Assembly: GCF_023051145.1 (NCBI RefSeq)
Contig: NZ_JALKFS010000005.1
Coordinates: forward strand, 1,674,001 to 1,738,000
DNA: 64,000 bases
Direction of reading: 5' to 3'
DNA from: Williamsia sp. DF01-3
GTDB taxonomy: Bacteria; Actinomycetota; Actinomycetes; Mycobacteriales; Mycobacteriaceae
This document shows, piece by piece, positions 16,319 through 26,010 of the stretch. The position numbers and the translations under genes are program-made. The notes beneath the pieces were generated by a model. That model was not told the origin of the DNA. It did not search any database and saw only the letters and a list, made by a program, of their open reading frames with translations. Numbering within the stretch: position 1 is the first letter of the stretch; each line of letters opens with the position of its first letter.

Positions 16319-16867
16319 ATGGCATCTGCACAAAAACGGTCCACCTTGGACATCGGTCTGTTGGCACTGCGAGTCGGCGTGGGCGGCACCCTGTTCGCCC
16401 ACGGCACCCAGAAACTCTTCGGCTGGTTCGGCGGACACGGCCTCGACGCCACCGCCGGCGCGTTCGACGGGATGGGGTTCAAGCCGGCCAAGCCCTCTGC
16501 TGCCGTCGCGGGTATCAGCGAAGCCGGGGGAGCGCTCATCGCAATCGGAGCTGCCACTCCTGTGGCCGCCGCCGGTGCTGTCGGTGCGATGATCGGCGCG
16601 GCCGCGGTGCACAAGCCGGCCGGCTTCTTCGCGACCGCAGGTGGCTACGAATACCCGGCCACGCTGGGCCTTGCCGCCGCAGCGCTGGCTCTCACCGGAC
16701 CGGGCAAGTACTCCGTCGACGCGGCTCTCGGGCATCGCCTCAACACCAGCCGAGTGGCCATCGGCGCCTTGGCGGCTGCGGGTGCCGGAGCAGGATATGT
16801 GGTGGCCCGGCGTCAGAAGGCCGTCGCGCAGGCGTCTGCTGCAGCGGACTCCACCGAGACCGCTTAG
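16319..16867 (+). CDS. DoxX family membrane protein
   Basis: The ATG at 16319 follows TTAGGAG by 8 bases and gives 182 residues. The DoxX pattern is clear: LLALRVGVGGTLFAHGTQKLFGWFGGHGL near the N-terminus, then AGISEAGGALIAIGAATPVAAAGAVGAMIGAA, giving about four membrane segments. The C-terminal 40 residues add a further hydrophobic segment and a short charged tail. DoxX-like proteins are linked to redox or thiol stress; the precise role is unknown. Confidence 0.87.
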   Translation: MASAQKRSTLDIGLLALRVGVGGTLFAHGTQKLFGWFGGHGLDATAGAFDGMGFKPAKPSAAVAGISEAGGALIAIGAATPVAAAGAVGAMIGAAAVHKPAGFFATAGGYEYPATLGLAAAALALTGPGKYSVDAALGHRLNTSRVAIGALAAAGAGAGYVVARRQKAVAQASAAADSTETA

Positions 16868-17004
16868 TCGCGTCCAGCTCGTCTCCGGGTCGTCTCGGTG
16901 TCGTCGGCGCCGGGTCTCGACGTCGACGACCCGGCCCCGCGCACGGCGGTACGCGGCACGTTTTCGGCACTTGCGTCACCACGACCCACGTGTCGGATGA
17001 GAAG

Positions 17005-17820
17005 ATGTGGGACGTGGATGTGCGTGCCAAGAACAATGTGAAGATCGTCGGGCGGGACGGTGGCCCGACGATCGTGTTGGCACACGGTTTCGGATGCGAT
17101 CAGAATCTGTGGCGGTTGGTCACCGAACGACTGGTCGCGGACTACCGCGTTGTGCTCTTCGACCATGTCGGAGCCGGCGCCTCGGACCCCTCGGCGTGGG
17201 ACGCCGAGCGCTATTCCACACTCGATGCCTACGCCGAGGACGTTCTCGCCTTGGTCGAAGGTCTCGACCTGCGCGACGTCGTGTTCGTCGGCCACTCCGT
17301 CGCTTCGATGATCGGTGTCCTCGCCGTCGCGGCCGATCCGAGCAGGTTCGCCAAACTCGTGCTCCTCACTCCTTCGCCGCGGTATGTGGACGACGAGTCC
17401 GACGGCTACCGGGGCGGATTCACTCGGGCCGACATCGATGAACTGCTCGAGTCGCTGGAAGCCAACTACCTGGGGTGGTCGCAGACCATGGCCCCGAACA
17501 TCATGGGCAATCCCGATCGGCCCCAGCTCGGCGGCGAACTGACCGAGAGTTTCTGCCGCACCGATCCGGCCAAGGCGCTTGTGTTCGCGCGCACCACCTT
17601 CCTGTCCGACAACCGTGAGGACCTCGCGCGGGTGAGCATTCCGACCCTCGTCATCGAGTGCGCCAGGGACTCGCTGGCCCCGCGCCACGTCGGCGCCTAT
17701 GTTCACGAACGCATCGACGGGAGTGAACTGGTGACACTCGACGCGAGCGGCCACTGTCCTCAGCTCAGTGCGCCTGAGGCCACCACGGAGGCAATCACCG
17801 CGTTTGCCGGCCACCGCTGA
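17005..17820 (+). CDS. RsbQ-like alpha/beta hydrolase
   Basis: The 271-residue protein matches RsbQ in length and landmarks: TIVLAHGFGCDQNLWR, the nucleophile elbow VGHSVASMIG with Ser98, and a C-terminal GHCPQLSAPE with the catalytic His. In Bacillus subtilis RsbQ works with the PAS-PP2C phosphatase RsbP in energy-stress activation of the general stress sigma factor. The very next gene, overlapping by one base, encodes a PAS-like plus PP2C protein, supporting the same partnership. The ligand or substrate is unknown. The start could be a GTG 15 bases upstream. Confidence 0.85.
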   Translation: MWDVDVRAKNNVKIVGRDGGPTIVLAHGFGCDQNLWRLVTERLVADYRVVLFDHVGAGASDPSAWDAERYSTLDAYAEDVLALVEGLDLRDVVFVGHSVASMIGVLAVAADPSRFAKLVLLTPSPRYVDDESDGYRGGFTRADIDELLESLEANYLGWSQTMAPNIMGNPDRPQLGGELTESFCRTDPAKALVFARTTFLSDNREDLARVSIPTLVIECARDSLAPRHVGAYVHERIDGSELVTLDASGHCPQLSAPEATTEAITAFAGHR

Positions 17821-19048
17821 TGCAGCGGGATCCACGCGAACTCCGGCAACCAGGCGACCGTTCCATCGAGCACGCGGACATCCTCGAGGAGAACCTCGAA
17901 GATCTCTACGAGAACGCGCCCTGCGGGTACCTGTCGACATGGCCCGACGGCCGCATCGCTCGGATCAACGCCACGCTCGCTTCGTGGCTCGGATTCGAGC
18001 GGGACGCGTTGCTGGATGAGCCGTTCACCGATCTGCTCACCGCAGGCGGTCGAATCCACTACGAAACCCACTTCGCGCCCTTGCTGCAGCTCGAAGGCGA
18101 GCTCAGCGGGATCACCGTCGACCTTGTTGCGGCGCAGGGTGAACGACTTCCCGTCTTCGTCACCGCCAACGTCAAGACCGACGCCTCGGGGTCGGTGGTG
18201 CTGGTACGCATCACCCTTCAGGATGCCCGCGACCGCAGAGCGTACGAGAAACAACTGCTCGAAGAGCGGCGAATGGCAGAGCACGAACGGGCCCGTGTAC
18301 AGGTACTCGCCTCGACCTTGCGACGATCGCTTCTGCCACCGTCGCTCACCCCGCCCGCCGGTATGGATGCGGCGGCCTACTACCACCCCGCGTCCACCGA
18401 CGACGTCGGCGGCGACTTCTACGACCTGTTCGCCCTGTCCGACCACAAGTGGGGATTCTTCCTCGGAGATGTGTGCGGCAAGGGGGCAACGGCGGCGGCG
18501 GTCACATCGTTGACCCGGTACACGTTGCGGTCCGCTGCGGTGTTCGACGACGACCCCGTTGCCGTGCTGCACAACCTCGACGCGGTACTGCACTCGAACT
18601 ATCACGGTGACGAACCACGTTTCTGCACAGTTGTTTTCGGTGTTCTGACCCGTCGCGACGACGGGTTCGACGTCCACCTCGCCAGCGGTGGGCATCCTCC
18701 GGCGCTGTTGCTCACCGCGGACGGGGAGGCGGAGTACATCAGCACCGCGGGGGCCAGTTCGTCGGCATCCTTCGCGACCCCAAGTTCGTCTCGAAACGGG
18801 TGCACCTGTCGGCCGGCGATACTCTTGTGCTCTACACGGACGGGTTGACCGAGGCCCGAATCGGGCCTGGTACAGAGCGATACGATGACGACGGTGCGCT
18901 GATCGAGTTCGCGGCAGCGCACGCACCGACCACCGCCGAAGCGATCGTCGATGACCTGCGTGAACTGTTGGCAAGCTTCGGAACCGGTCTGGAAGACGAC
19001 ACCGCGGTCATGGCGCTGGGCGTGGCACGAGAGAACACATCGACCTGA
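17820..19048 (+). pseudogene. RsbP-like PAS/PP2C phosphatase, interrupted by a single-base frameshift
   Basis: The first frame runs 17820-18848 and the second continues to 19048. Joined they make about 409 residues. An N-terminal PAS-like domain (residues 20-130) is followed by a coiled linker (YEKQLLEERRMAEHERARVQVLASTLRRSLLPP) and a PP2C/SpoIIE domain with DVGGDFYDLF, GDVCGKG and the terminal GLEDDTAVMAL metal motif. The break is at the G5 run 18749-18753: one more G restores GQFVGILRDPKF and the rest of the domain. This is more likely a base-calling error than a dead gene. Probable substrate is a phosphorylated anti-sigma antagonist, as in RsbP. Confidence 0.85.
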
Positions 19049-19086
19049 TCTGTGGAATTTTCCACGACCTCGGCGTGAAGGTGAAC

Positions 19087-20205
19087 ATGCAGGATGTGCT
19101 GACGGATCTGATGACGATCTGGCGTTCGGGCGGGACGGCCGGTGTGGGAACCGTTGTGCGGACCTTTCGTTCGGCCCCGCGACCGCCAGGCGCATCGATG
19201 GTGGTCGCTTCGGACGGAACGGTGAGCGGTTCGGTGTCGGGTGGATGTGTGGAAGGCGCCGTCTACGAACTCGCAACCGACTCGACGCGCACCGGCATTC
19301 CTGTGCTGCAGCGTTACGGGATCACCGACGACGACGCATTTGCCGTGGGCCTGACGTGCGGCGGTGTGATCGACGTGTTCGCCGAGGCCGTTTCACAGCA
19401 AACGTTTCCCGAACTCGGCGACGTCGCCGACCATATCGAGCACCATCGGCCCGTGGCAGTCGCGACCGTGATCGACCACACCGACACCGACGAGGTGGGA
19501 CGCCGGCTGATCATCACGCCGGAGAAGGTCAGCGGCACACTGGGGTCGGACCGGATGGACAGCGCTGTCGTCGACGACGCACGCGGGCTGCTTGTTGCCG
19601 GACGCAGTGAGGTCCTCACCTATGGCCCCGATGGCCAGCGCCGCGGCGAAGGTATGTCGGTGTTCGTCTCCAGCTTCGCGCCGCGGCCGAGGATGCTGGT
19701 GTTCGGCGCGATCGACTTCGCGGCGGCCGTCGCCGAGCAGGGTTCGTTCCTCGGATATCGCGTCACCGTCTGCGACGCGCGTTCGGTGTTCGCCACGTCC
19801 GCACGGTTTCCGACCGCGGACGAGGTGATCGTCGACTGGCCGCACCGGTATCTCGCCGGGCAGGTGGAGGCCGATGCACTCGATGCGCGCAGTGTCATCT
19901 GCGTTCTCACCCATGACCCGAAGTTCGATGTGCCGCTACTCGAAGTCGCTTTGCGCATACCGGATGTCGGGTACATCGGTGCCATGGGGTCACGCCGCAC
20001 CCACGACGACCGGGTCGAGCGTTTGCGGGCAGCAGGCCTCACCGACGACGAACTGAGTCGGCTCGCCAGTCCCATCGGGCTCGATCTGGGAGCCCGCACC
20101 CCGGAAGAGACGGCGGTCTCGATCGCCGCCGAGATCATCGCCCGCCGCTGGGGCGGAGCCGGCCGGCCACTGTCGCAGACCGACGGCCGTATCCACCACG
20201 AGTGA
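19087..20205 (+). CDS. XdhC/CoxI family protein
   Basis: From ATG 19087 (GAAGG five bases upstream) the protein has 372 residues. The N-terminal XdhC domain has GSVSGGCVEGAVYE near residue 40-60, and the C-terminal Rossmann-type domain has the typical VGYIGAMGSRRTHDDR and PIGLDLGARTPEETAVSIAAEIIA. XdhC/CoxI proteins bind molybdenum cofactor and help sulfurate or insert it into xanthine dehydrogenase or CO dehydrogenase-type enzymes. No such enzyme is in this window, so its client is elsewhere. Confidence 0.9.
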   Translation: MQDVLTDLMTIWRSGGTAGVGTVVRTFRSAPRPPGASMVVASDGTVSGSVSGGCVEGAVYELATDSTRTGIPVLQRYGITDDDAFAVGLTCGGVIDVFAEAVSQQTFPELGDVADHIEHHRPVAVATVIDHTDTDEVGRRLIITPEKVSGTLGSDRMDSAVVDDARGLLVAGRSEVLTYGPDGQRRGEGMSVFVSSFAPRPRMLVFGAIDFAAAVAEQGSFLGYRVTVCDARSVFATSARFPTADEVIVDWPHRYLAGQVEADALDARSVICVLTHDPKFDVPLLEVALRIPDVGYIGAMGSRRTHDDRVERLRAAGLTDDELSRLASPIGLDLGARTPEETAVSIAAEIIARRWGGAGRPLSQTDGRIHHE

Positions 20206-20206
20206 G

Positions 20207-20956
20207 TCAGTCGGTGCTCGGTGGCGGGGTGAAACCTTCGGGCCACATGGTGGCACCGTCGTACTTGACCTCGTCGAAGTCGACGTCGGTGAGGTTGGCG
20301 CCGGTGAAGTCCACTCCGAAAAGCTCTGCGCCGGTGAACTTCGCGTGACTCAGGTCGTGGCCCGCGAAGCTGACATCCCACAGCACCGCCCCGCTGAAGT
20401 CGACCGCCTGTAGCGCGGCGCCGTCGAAACTGGTCAGCCGGCCTGCCTGCCCGGGCGCAGGATTGGCGGCCACCTCGTTGTCGATGGTGACGTCGGTGAA
20501 CTCGGCGCCCACGAGGTTGGCATCACGCAGATCGACGCCCAGCAGAATGGTGTCCCCGAGCTTCGCGTAGGAGAGATTGGCCCCCTGCAGGTTGGTCGAG
20601 AGCAGATCGCACCCGTGCAGGTCGGCCTCACTGAAGTTCGCTCCCGGCAGGTCCAGGCCGGAGAGGCTCAGTCCGGCGAGGTCCAGTCCGTAGAACGGCC
20701 GCTCCACAGAGGGATCGGCATTGGAGCGACCGCGGATGAAGCGGAGATTCTCGAGGCGCTCGGCACGTTGACTCTGGCGGTCCGAGATCTCGTGGTCTCG
20801 GTCGGCGCGCACGTCGTCGATGATCTTCTGGCCGATCATCGTGGCGACACTGACGAAGACCGCGACGATCCCGGCCACGACCACATCTCTGACCCACCAC
20901 CGGGGTCCTGAACCGTCAGCAAGGGATCGCGCGATCACCGCCTCATCATCGCCCAC
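20207..20956 (-). CDS. Membrane-anchored pentapeptide repeat protein
   Basis: The 249-residue protein has one N-terminal membrane segment (VVVAGIVAVFVSVATMIG, about residues 25-42) and a charged linker. Two blocks of A(D/N)LXX-type pentapeptide repeats follow, about residues 90-155 and 180-240 (for example GANFSEADLHG, GANLSYAKL, KFTGAELFGVDFTGANL). Such repeats form a right-handed beta-helix. The role is unknown; the membrane anchor sets it apart from quinolone-protection MfpA-type proteins. Its 3' end meets the end of the xdhC-like gene. Confidence 0.85.
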   Translation of the reverse strand: MGDDEAVIARSLADGSGPRWWVRDVVVAGIVAVFVSVATMIGQKIIDDVRADRDHEISDRQSQRAERLENLRFIRGRSNADPSVERPFYGLDLAGLSLSGLDLPGANFSEADLHGCDLLSTNLQGANLSYAKLGDTILLGVDLRDANLVGAEFTDVTIDNEVAANPAPGQAGRLTSFDGAALQAVDFSGAVLWDVSFAGHDLSHAKFTGAELFGVDFTGANLTDVDFDEVKYDGATMWPEGFTPPPSTD

Positions 20957-20988
20957 ACAGGCCGTTTGGGCGGGACAACGCGAACGAG

Positions 20989-22611
20989 TCAGCTGAAGGT
21001 CTTCTTCAGGTGGTCCACCACCGCGCCGGCGTCGATGCCGTGCTGGGCGTATCCGAGGTACCCGTCGGGGCGGATGACGTACAGCGACCTGTCACCCGGA
21101 CCGTATGCCGCAGCGAACAGTCCATCGGAATCTGTGATGACGGGCAGCAGGCTCTGCCCAGGATCGACGCCCGGGGCAACCACCAGGTAGGTGTCGAGAA
21201 GGTCGTGGGCTGCGTCGGCCGCGGTTGTCGCGACATCTTCCAGCTGTGTGAGGTCGTCGATGCCGGAGATGTTGTCCACGTAGAGGATTGCGGTGTGCCG
21301 AAGACGATCGAGCAGCGAGAACAGTCGAAAGGTCCCACTGACGGCCGGTCGGGTGAGGCCGGTGGCGTCGGGAGCCCGCAGCCCTGCCGCGACGAGCGCC
21401 CGGCCAGTCGGGGCGTTCCCGAGAATCGGACTGCCTGCGTAGTCGATGAGGAGCTGGGCCTCACGCTTCATGATGTGGGTCAGGTCGTCGGAGTCGGCAC
21501 CGATGCCCTCGCGGGCACTGCGAACAGTTCTGCCCACCACCTCTTCCCCGACCGGACGACGCTCCGCGTCGTAGCTGGCGAGCAGGTCGGGCGACGCATG
21601 CCCGTCGACGGCCAAGGCGATCTTCCAGGCCAGATTGTGCGCGTCCTGGATACCGGTGTTCATGCCCTGCGCGCCGGTCGGGGGATGGATGTGCGCGGCG
21701 TCGCCCGCGACGAACACCCGCTGTGCGCCATAGGAATCGACGATGCGATGACTGATGCGGAACACCGACGACCACCGCAGGTTCGTCGCACGGGTGGGCT
21801 CGGGCGCAAGCCGGTCCAGCACGTCCTGGATGTGGTGGAGTTCGGGCTGCCGGCCCGCTTCGAATCCGTGCGCGACCGCACCGGAGTCGGTGGTCGTGCT
21901 CTTCGCCGTCAGTTCGTCGGGCACCAGCATCGACATGCGGTAGCGGCCGCGGCCAGGTAGCGGGATGCAGACCAGGACGTCGTCGGTGGCTCCGTCGGTC
22001 TGGTGCATGGAGCGGATTCCGAATCCGGCCGGCTGATCCCAATCGACCTCGACATCACCGAGCATGTACTGCTCCTCAAACGCCGCGCCCTCGAACGTCA
22101 GGCCCAGTGTCTTGCGGGTGATGCTGTGCGCGCCGTCGCAGCCGATGAGGTAGCGCGCTCGAACCGTCTGCTCGCCGTCGTCGCCGGCCAGAGTCGCCCG
22201 CACACCGTCGGCGTCCTGCTCGAAGCCGGTCAGCCGCAGACCTCGCTCGACGGGAAGGTCGAGGGTGGCCAGCCGGTCGCGCAGGATGCGTTCGGTGTCG
22301 TACTGGGGGATGGCTGTGAACCCGAAGGGGATGTCGTCGGGCAGTGTCAATTCGAGTTGGCTGACGCGCTCGCCGTTGACGTACACGATCTGGCCACGCA
22401 TCTGGATGGCCGCGTCCAGGACCTGGCGCAGAACACCCATCCCCTCGAAGATCTCCAGGGTGCGCGGCTGGACACCCACAGCTTTTGCGTACTGCGGGGG
22501 TTGGAGCAACGGGTCGACGATGCGGCATCGCACGCCGTGCCGTCGTAGTTCGATTGCGGCGGTGAGGCCGATCGGTCCTGCGCCCGCGATGAGGACGTCC
22601 GTGTCGGCCAT
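20989..22611 (-). CDS. FAD-dependent aromatic hydroxylase (MhpA/PgaE-like)
   Basis: The protein is about 540 residues and has the group A flavin monooxygenase layout. This includes the FAD-binding GAGPIGLTAAIELRRHG near the N-terminus, the CDGAHS motif in the middle, and GDAAHIHPPTGAQGMNTGIQDAHNLAWKIA near residue 290. A C-terminal thioredoxin-like domain ends in VIRPDGYLGYAQHG. These enzymes hydroxylate phenolic or polyketide aromatics with NAD(P)H and O2. Substrate is not evident. The second ATG (22611) is preferred over one 9 bases upstream (22620) because the GADTDVLIAG-type strand begins right after it. Confidence 0.9.
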   Translation of the reverse strand: MADTDVLIAGAGPIGLTAAIELRRHGVRCRIVDPLLQPPQYAKAVGVQPRTLEIFEGMGVLRQVLDAAIQMRGQIVYVNGERVSQLELTLPDDIPFGFTAIPQYDTERILRDRLATLDLPVERGLRLTGFEQDADGVRATLAGDDGEQTVRARYLIGCDGAHSITRKTLGLTFEGAAFEEQYMLGDVEVDWDQPAGFGIRSMHQTDGATDDVLVCIPLPGRGRYRMSMLVPDELTAKSTTTDSGAVAHGFEAGRQPELHHIQDVLDRLAPEPTRATNLRWSSVFRISHRIVDSYGAQRVFVAGDAAHIHPPTGAQGMNTGIQDAHNLAWKIALAVDGHASPDLLASYDAERRPVGEEVVGRTVRSAREGIGADSDDLTHIMKREAQLLIDYAGSPILGNAPTGRALVAAGLRAPDATGLTRPAVSGTFRLFSLLDRLRHTAILYVDNISGIDDLTQLEDVATTAADAAHDLLDTYLVVAPGVDPGQSLLPVITDSDGLFAAAYGPGDRSLYVIRPDGYLGYAQHGIDAGAVVDHLKKTFS

Positions 22612-22820
22612 GCTTACCACCTGTTCTCGAGCCGTCTGAATGCACCGAATTATGCGGCAACTCCGACTCGGAGACTGTGGTTCCGGTCACATTTGCCGGA
22701 CATAAGTGCAGATCAGTGAACCCCAGGCGCACTGGTTTGATGACTCGGGAATTATTCGGACCGAGGTCCGTTTACACTTCACGTAGGCGAAACCACAGCT
22801 CGACAAGGGAGACCACCACA

Positions 22821-23372
22821 ATGAGCACTGCAGTAAACAACGCACTCGAGACCGGCACCTGGACCATCGACCCGGTTCACTCGGCCGTCAACTTCTCCGT
22901 ACGTCACCTCATGGTGAGCAAGGTTCGCGGCAAGTTCGAGAACTTCTCCGGCGCCATCACGGTCGACGAGAACGGCAACCCCGCCGTCACCGCCGAGATC
23001 GACGTCAACTCGATCAACACCGGCAACGAACAGCGCGACGGACACATCAAGTCTGCTGACTTCTTCGAGGTCGAGAAGTACCCGACCGCCACCTTCACCT
23101 CCACCTCGGTCAAGCCCGACGGCGGCGACTACCTCCTCGAAGGTGATTTCACCCTTCACGGTGTCACCCGGCCCGTCACCCTCAAGCTCGAGTTCAACGG
23201 CGTGAACCCCGGCATGGGCAACGGTCCGGTCGCAGGCTTCGAGGCCTCGGTTGTGCTCAACCGCAAGGACTTCGGCATCGACATCGACATGCCCCTGGAA
23301 ACCGGCGGCACCGTCGTCGGCGACAAGGTGACCATCACACTCGAGATCGAGGCCGGCAAAGCCGAAGCCTGA
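22821..23372 (+). CDS. YceI family protein
   Basis: The 183-residue protein starts on ATG 22821 after AAGGGAGA. It is a clear YceI lipocalin-like domain: TWTIDPVHSAVNFSVRHLMVSKVRG, INTGNEQRDGHIKSADFFEVEKYPTATF, GDFTLHGVTRPV, and LNRKDFGI. YceI proteins bind isoprenoid-like lipids; many are secreted, but this one lacks a signal peptide. Physiological role is unclear. A long hairpin with a convergent TetR gene follows. Confidence 0.93.
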   Translation: MSTAVNNALETGTWTIDPVHSAVNFSVRHLMVSKVRGKFENFSGAITVDENGNPAVTAEIDVNSINTGNEQRDGHIKSADFFEVEKYPTATFTSTSVKPDGGDYLLEGDFTLHGVTRPVTLKLEFNGVNPGMGNGPVAGFEASVVLNRKDFGIDIDMPLETGGTVVGDKVTITLEIEAGKAEA

Positions 23373-23395
23373 TCTGGGCCCCCGGCCCTCCTGAG

Positions 23396-23461
23396 ATTCG
23401 CGCCGCCTGTCGACGTACGCGCCCGTTACAACCGGAGCGTCCGTCGGTAGGCGGCGCGAAT
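23396..23461. terminator. Bidirectional hairpin between convergent yceI-like and tetR genes
   Basis: Arms 23396-23408 (ATTCGCGCCGCCT) and 23449-23461 are perfectly complementary over 13 bp. The 40-base interior contains a second stem (GACG-ACGC against GCGT-CGTC). On the plus side the 3' arm ends in TTTC. Position between two convergent stops supports a shared terminator. Confidence 0.65.
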
Positions 23462-23462
23462 T

Positions 23463-24077
23463 TCATGTGGGGGAGCGGGTCCCGCCGAGTCCGGTCAGCA
23501 GCATGTCGACCAGTGAGGCCACGAAGTCGCCGGTCACAGGCTCGCGATTGAGCAACACCCGCGCGTAGATCGGCGCATGGATCACCTCGACTGCGATGGA
23601 ATAGTCGGGCTGATTGTCCGCACTGAGCTCACCGCGGTCGACGGCCCGCGCGAAGACCGTCTTGAGTGCCTCGGTCCTGGCGTCGATGATGCGCCGCCGG
23701 GCGTCGCCGAGTGGGTCGATCTCCACCGGCATCGCAGACAACCTCAGCAGTGCCTTCATCTGTGGGCTGGTGAGCGACACGTTGAGATCGACACACATGG
23801 CGATCAGGTCGCCCCGCAGCGAACCGGTGTCGGGCGCGGGTATCGATGGGTCGAGGTGGTTGATCAGCGCGTCGGTGACCAGTTGCTCCTTGGTCTTCCA
23901 TCGTCGGTAGACCGAGGTGACGTGCACGCCTGCGCGGTCGGCCACCTGCGCGATGGTGAGTCCGTCGAATCCCACATTGAGCAGCTCGTGGACCGCCGCC
24001 GACATGACCCCGTCGCGCACCGCCGCACCGCGACGATGGGAGCGCGCCGGCCGCTTCGGCGAACTGGACTGGGTCAC
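23463..24077 (-). CDS. TetR family transcriptional regulator
   Basis: The 204-residue protein has a basic N-terminal tail and a TetR HTH (LTIAQVADRAGVHVTSVYRRWKTKEQLV, residues 40-67). A C-terminal domain of the TetR_C_16/33-like type follows. A perfect 16-bp palindrome at 24091-24106, just upstream of its start, is the likely operator. It may repress itself and perhaps the divergent adenylyl cyclase gene. Inducer is unknown. Confidence 0.9.
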   Translation of the reverse strand: MTQSSSPKRPARSHRRGAAVRDGVMSAAVHELLNVGFDGLTIAQVADRAGVHVTSVYRRWKTKEQLVTDALINHLDPSIPAPDTGSLRGDLIAMCVDLNVSLTSPQMKALLRLSAMPVEIDPLGDARRRIIDARTEALKTVFARAVDRGELSADNQPDYSIAVEVIHAPIYARVLLNREPVTGDFVASLVDMLLTGLGGTRSPT

Positions 24078-24090
24078 TGATCGACTCTAA

Positions 24091-24106
24091 CGCAACTCGA
24101 GTTGCG
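24091..24106. promoter_or_regulatory. 16-bp palindrome, candidate TetR operator
   Basis: CGCAACTCGAGTTGCG is a perfect 16-bp palindrome 14 bases before the tetR start. A -10-like TATACT at 24113-24118 lies beside it for the divergent gene. It should be bound by the adjacent TetR protein; this is inference. Confidence 0.6.
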
Positions 24107-24157
24107 CTATGTATACTCAGCCGTGACTTCGATCGCGATCTGGCCACGTCCGGGGGC

Positions 24158-25961
24158 ATGATCAGCGGCGAGAGAAGGCGGAATCCGACGATGGCGCACC
24201 CGATCGGCTGGCGATCGCTGCTCAGTGGTGTCTCCGGCAAGCGTGCCGCGGTGGCCAGGTTGTCGCGTCGCCGCCGCATCGCCCGGGCTCACGCCGCCTC
24301 CTCACCGCTTGTCGGCGCGTCACGGGCGGTTCGGCGAATCGACGAGTTCCTGATCGGCGTCCCCGATCCCAGTCAAGACGGCCCGGCCAGCCCGGCGGCA
24401 CGTGGCCAATCGCTTCCTCATCCTCGCCGGTCTCGGCCTGGTGGCCAGTAACACCTTCGCGGCCATCGAGATGGTCGTCATGGTGCGGCTGGTGATGACC
24501 GGTGGCGAGTTGAGTGTGTGGGGGATGGTCGACACGTCGAATGTTCCGGTCATCATCGCCTCCGTGGTCGGCGCTCTTCTCATCGGTGGGAGCCTGAGCG
24601 CCTACCTGGTGTATCCGCAGTTGATGTGGTTCACCAAGGCCGTCGCGGCCTCACCCGCCCGGCGACGATCGATCCAGATGATGCCGTTGCAGCAGGCAAG
24701 TGCGGCAATGGTCACCTGGACAACCGGGGCCGCGATCTACATACCCTTCGGGCTGGGCGGTACCGCAGTCGAGTTCGTGGTGTTCGGCTCTGCGTTCCTG
24801 ATGGCGGGAACATCTGCCGGTTGTCTCACGTACCTTCTCGTCGAACGTGTTTCGCGGCCGATCGTCGCCATCGCGATGCGTGATGGGGTTCTCGCTGGGT
24901 CGCTGCTCGGCGTCCGTGAACGGCTTCTCGCCGTGTGGATCGTGTTCTCCGCGGTGCCGTTGCTGGGCATCATCGCCATCAACGTGGGCCGCGCGACGGG
25001 TTGGCTGCCCGAAAATCGCTATGTACTGGACGCCCCCACCGTCGTGCTGGCGACGTTCTGCCTCCTCGGTGGTATCCGTGCCACCTTCCTGGTGTCGCGG
25101 TCCATCACCGACCCGCTGCGTGAGATCCGCGTGGGTATGGAGGAGGTGCAGGTGGCGCACACGTATCCCGTACTCGACGTCTACGATTCGTCCGAACTCG
25201 GCATCCTGCAGCAGGGATTCAACGACATGGTCAGCGGACTCGCCGAGCGCGAACAGATCCGCGAACTCTTCGAACGACATGTGGGCGACGGTGTCGCCAA
25301 GCTCGCGATGGAACGCGGCGATGGCTTCCACGGCGAGAACACCTTTGTCGGAGTCCTTTTCGTCGACATCCAGGGATCCACCCGACTCGCCGAACGCGAA
25401 GCCCCGGACACCGTGGCGGCCATCTTGAACAGCTTCTTCGCGATCGTCGCCGACGTCGTCGATCGGCACAGCGGCTTCATCAACAAGTTCGAGGGTGATG
25501 CGGCGCTGGCGATCTTCGGGGCGCCCAGCCCGGTGGACGACCCGGCGGGAGCTGCGCTCGCCGCGGCGCGCGATCTGCATTCCGAACTCCAAGTTCTGCG
25601 GCCACTGCGATTTTCGATCGGCGTCTCGGCAGGTGTGGTGTTTGCCGGCAACATCGGCGCGACCACGCGGTACGAGTACACCGTGGTGGGGGACGCCGTC
25701 AACGAATCGGCACGACTGTCGGAGGCCGCCAAGTCAGTGCGGTCTCATGTACTGGCCAGTGGTTCGGCGCTCGCGTCGTCCGAGGTCGAGGCCGGAGAGT
25801 GGAACTCGATCGGGTCCCTGGTGCTACGTGGTCGCGCCGAACCCACCAAGCTGTACACCGTTGCCGTGGCGAATGATTCGGAAGAGTGGAACCTCAGGAC
25901 GCTGGTCGAGGGTGCACTGAAGATACCGGCGACGGTGTTGGGGCTGCGTCCTCGGCAATGA
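24158..25961 (+). pseudogene. Membrane class III adenylyl cyclase with HAMP domain, N-terminal frame disrupted
   Basis: The long frame from GTG 24402 to 25961 (519 residues) holds about six membrane segments, a HAMP-like linker (SRSITDPLREIRVGMEEV) and a class III cyclase domain. That domain shows FVDIQGSTRLAERE, the Lys-bearing NKFEGDAALAIFGAP and YTVVGDAVNESARL, suggesting ATP as substrate. It resembles the mycobacterial Rv1318c/Rv3645 group. Those proteins have an Arg-rich cytoplasmic N-terminus, and here such a stretch (from ATG 24158, ending FLIGVPDPSQDGPA) sits in another frame and would join at about 24375-24400 after a one-base correction. GTG 24402 has no ribosome-binding site. I therefore read one gene with an indel; an intact gene from 24402 is the alternative. 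Confidence 0.7.
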
Positions 25962-26010
25962 GATGTTTCGAACGAACCGAGCGGGATCCGAACGAAGGTA
26001 GGTTGTGAGC

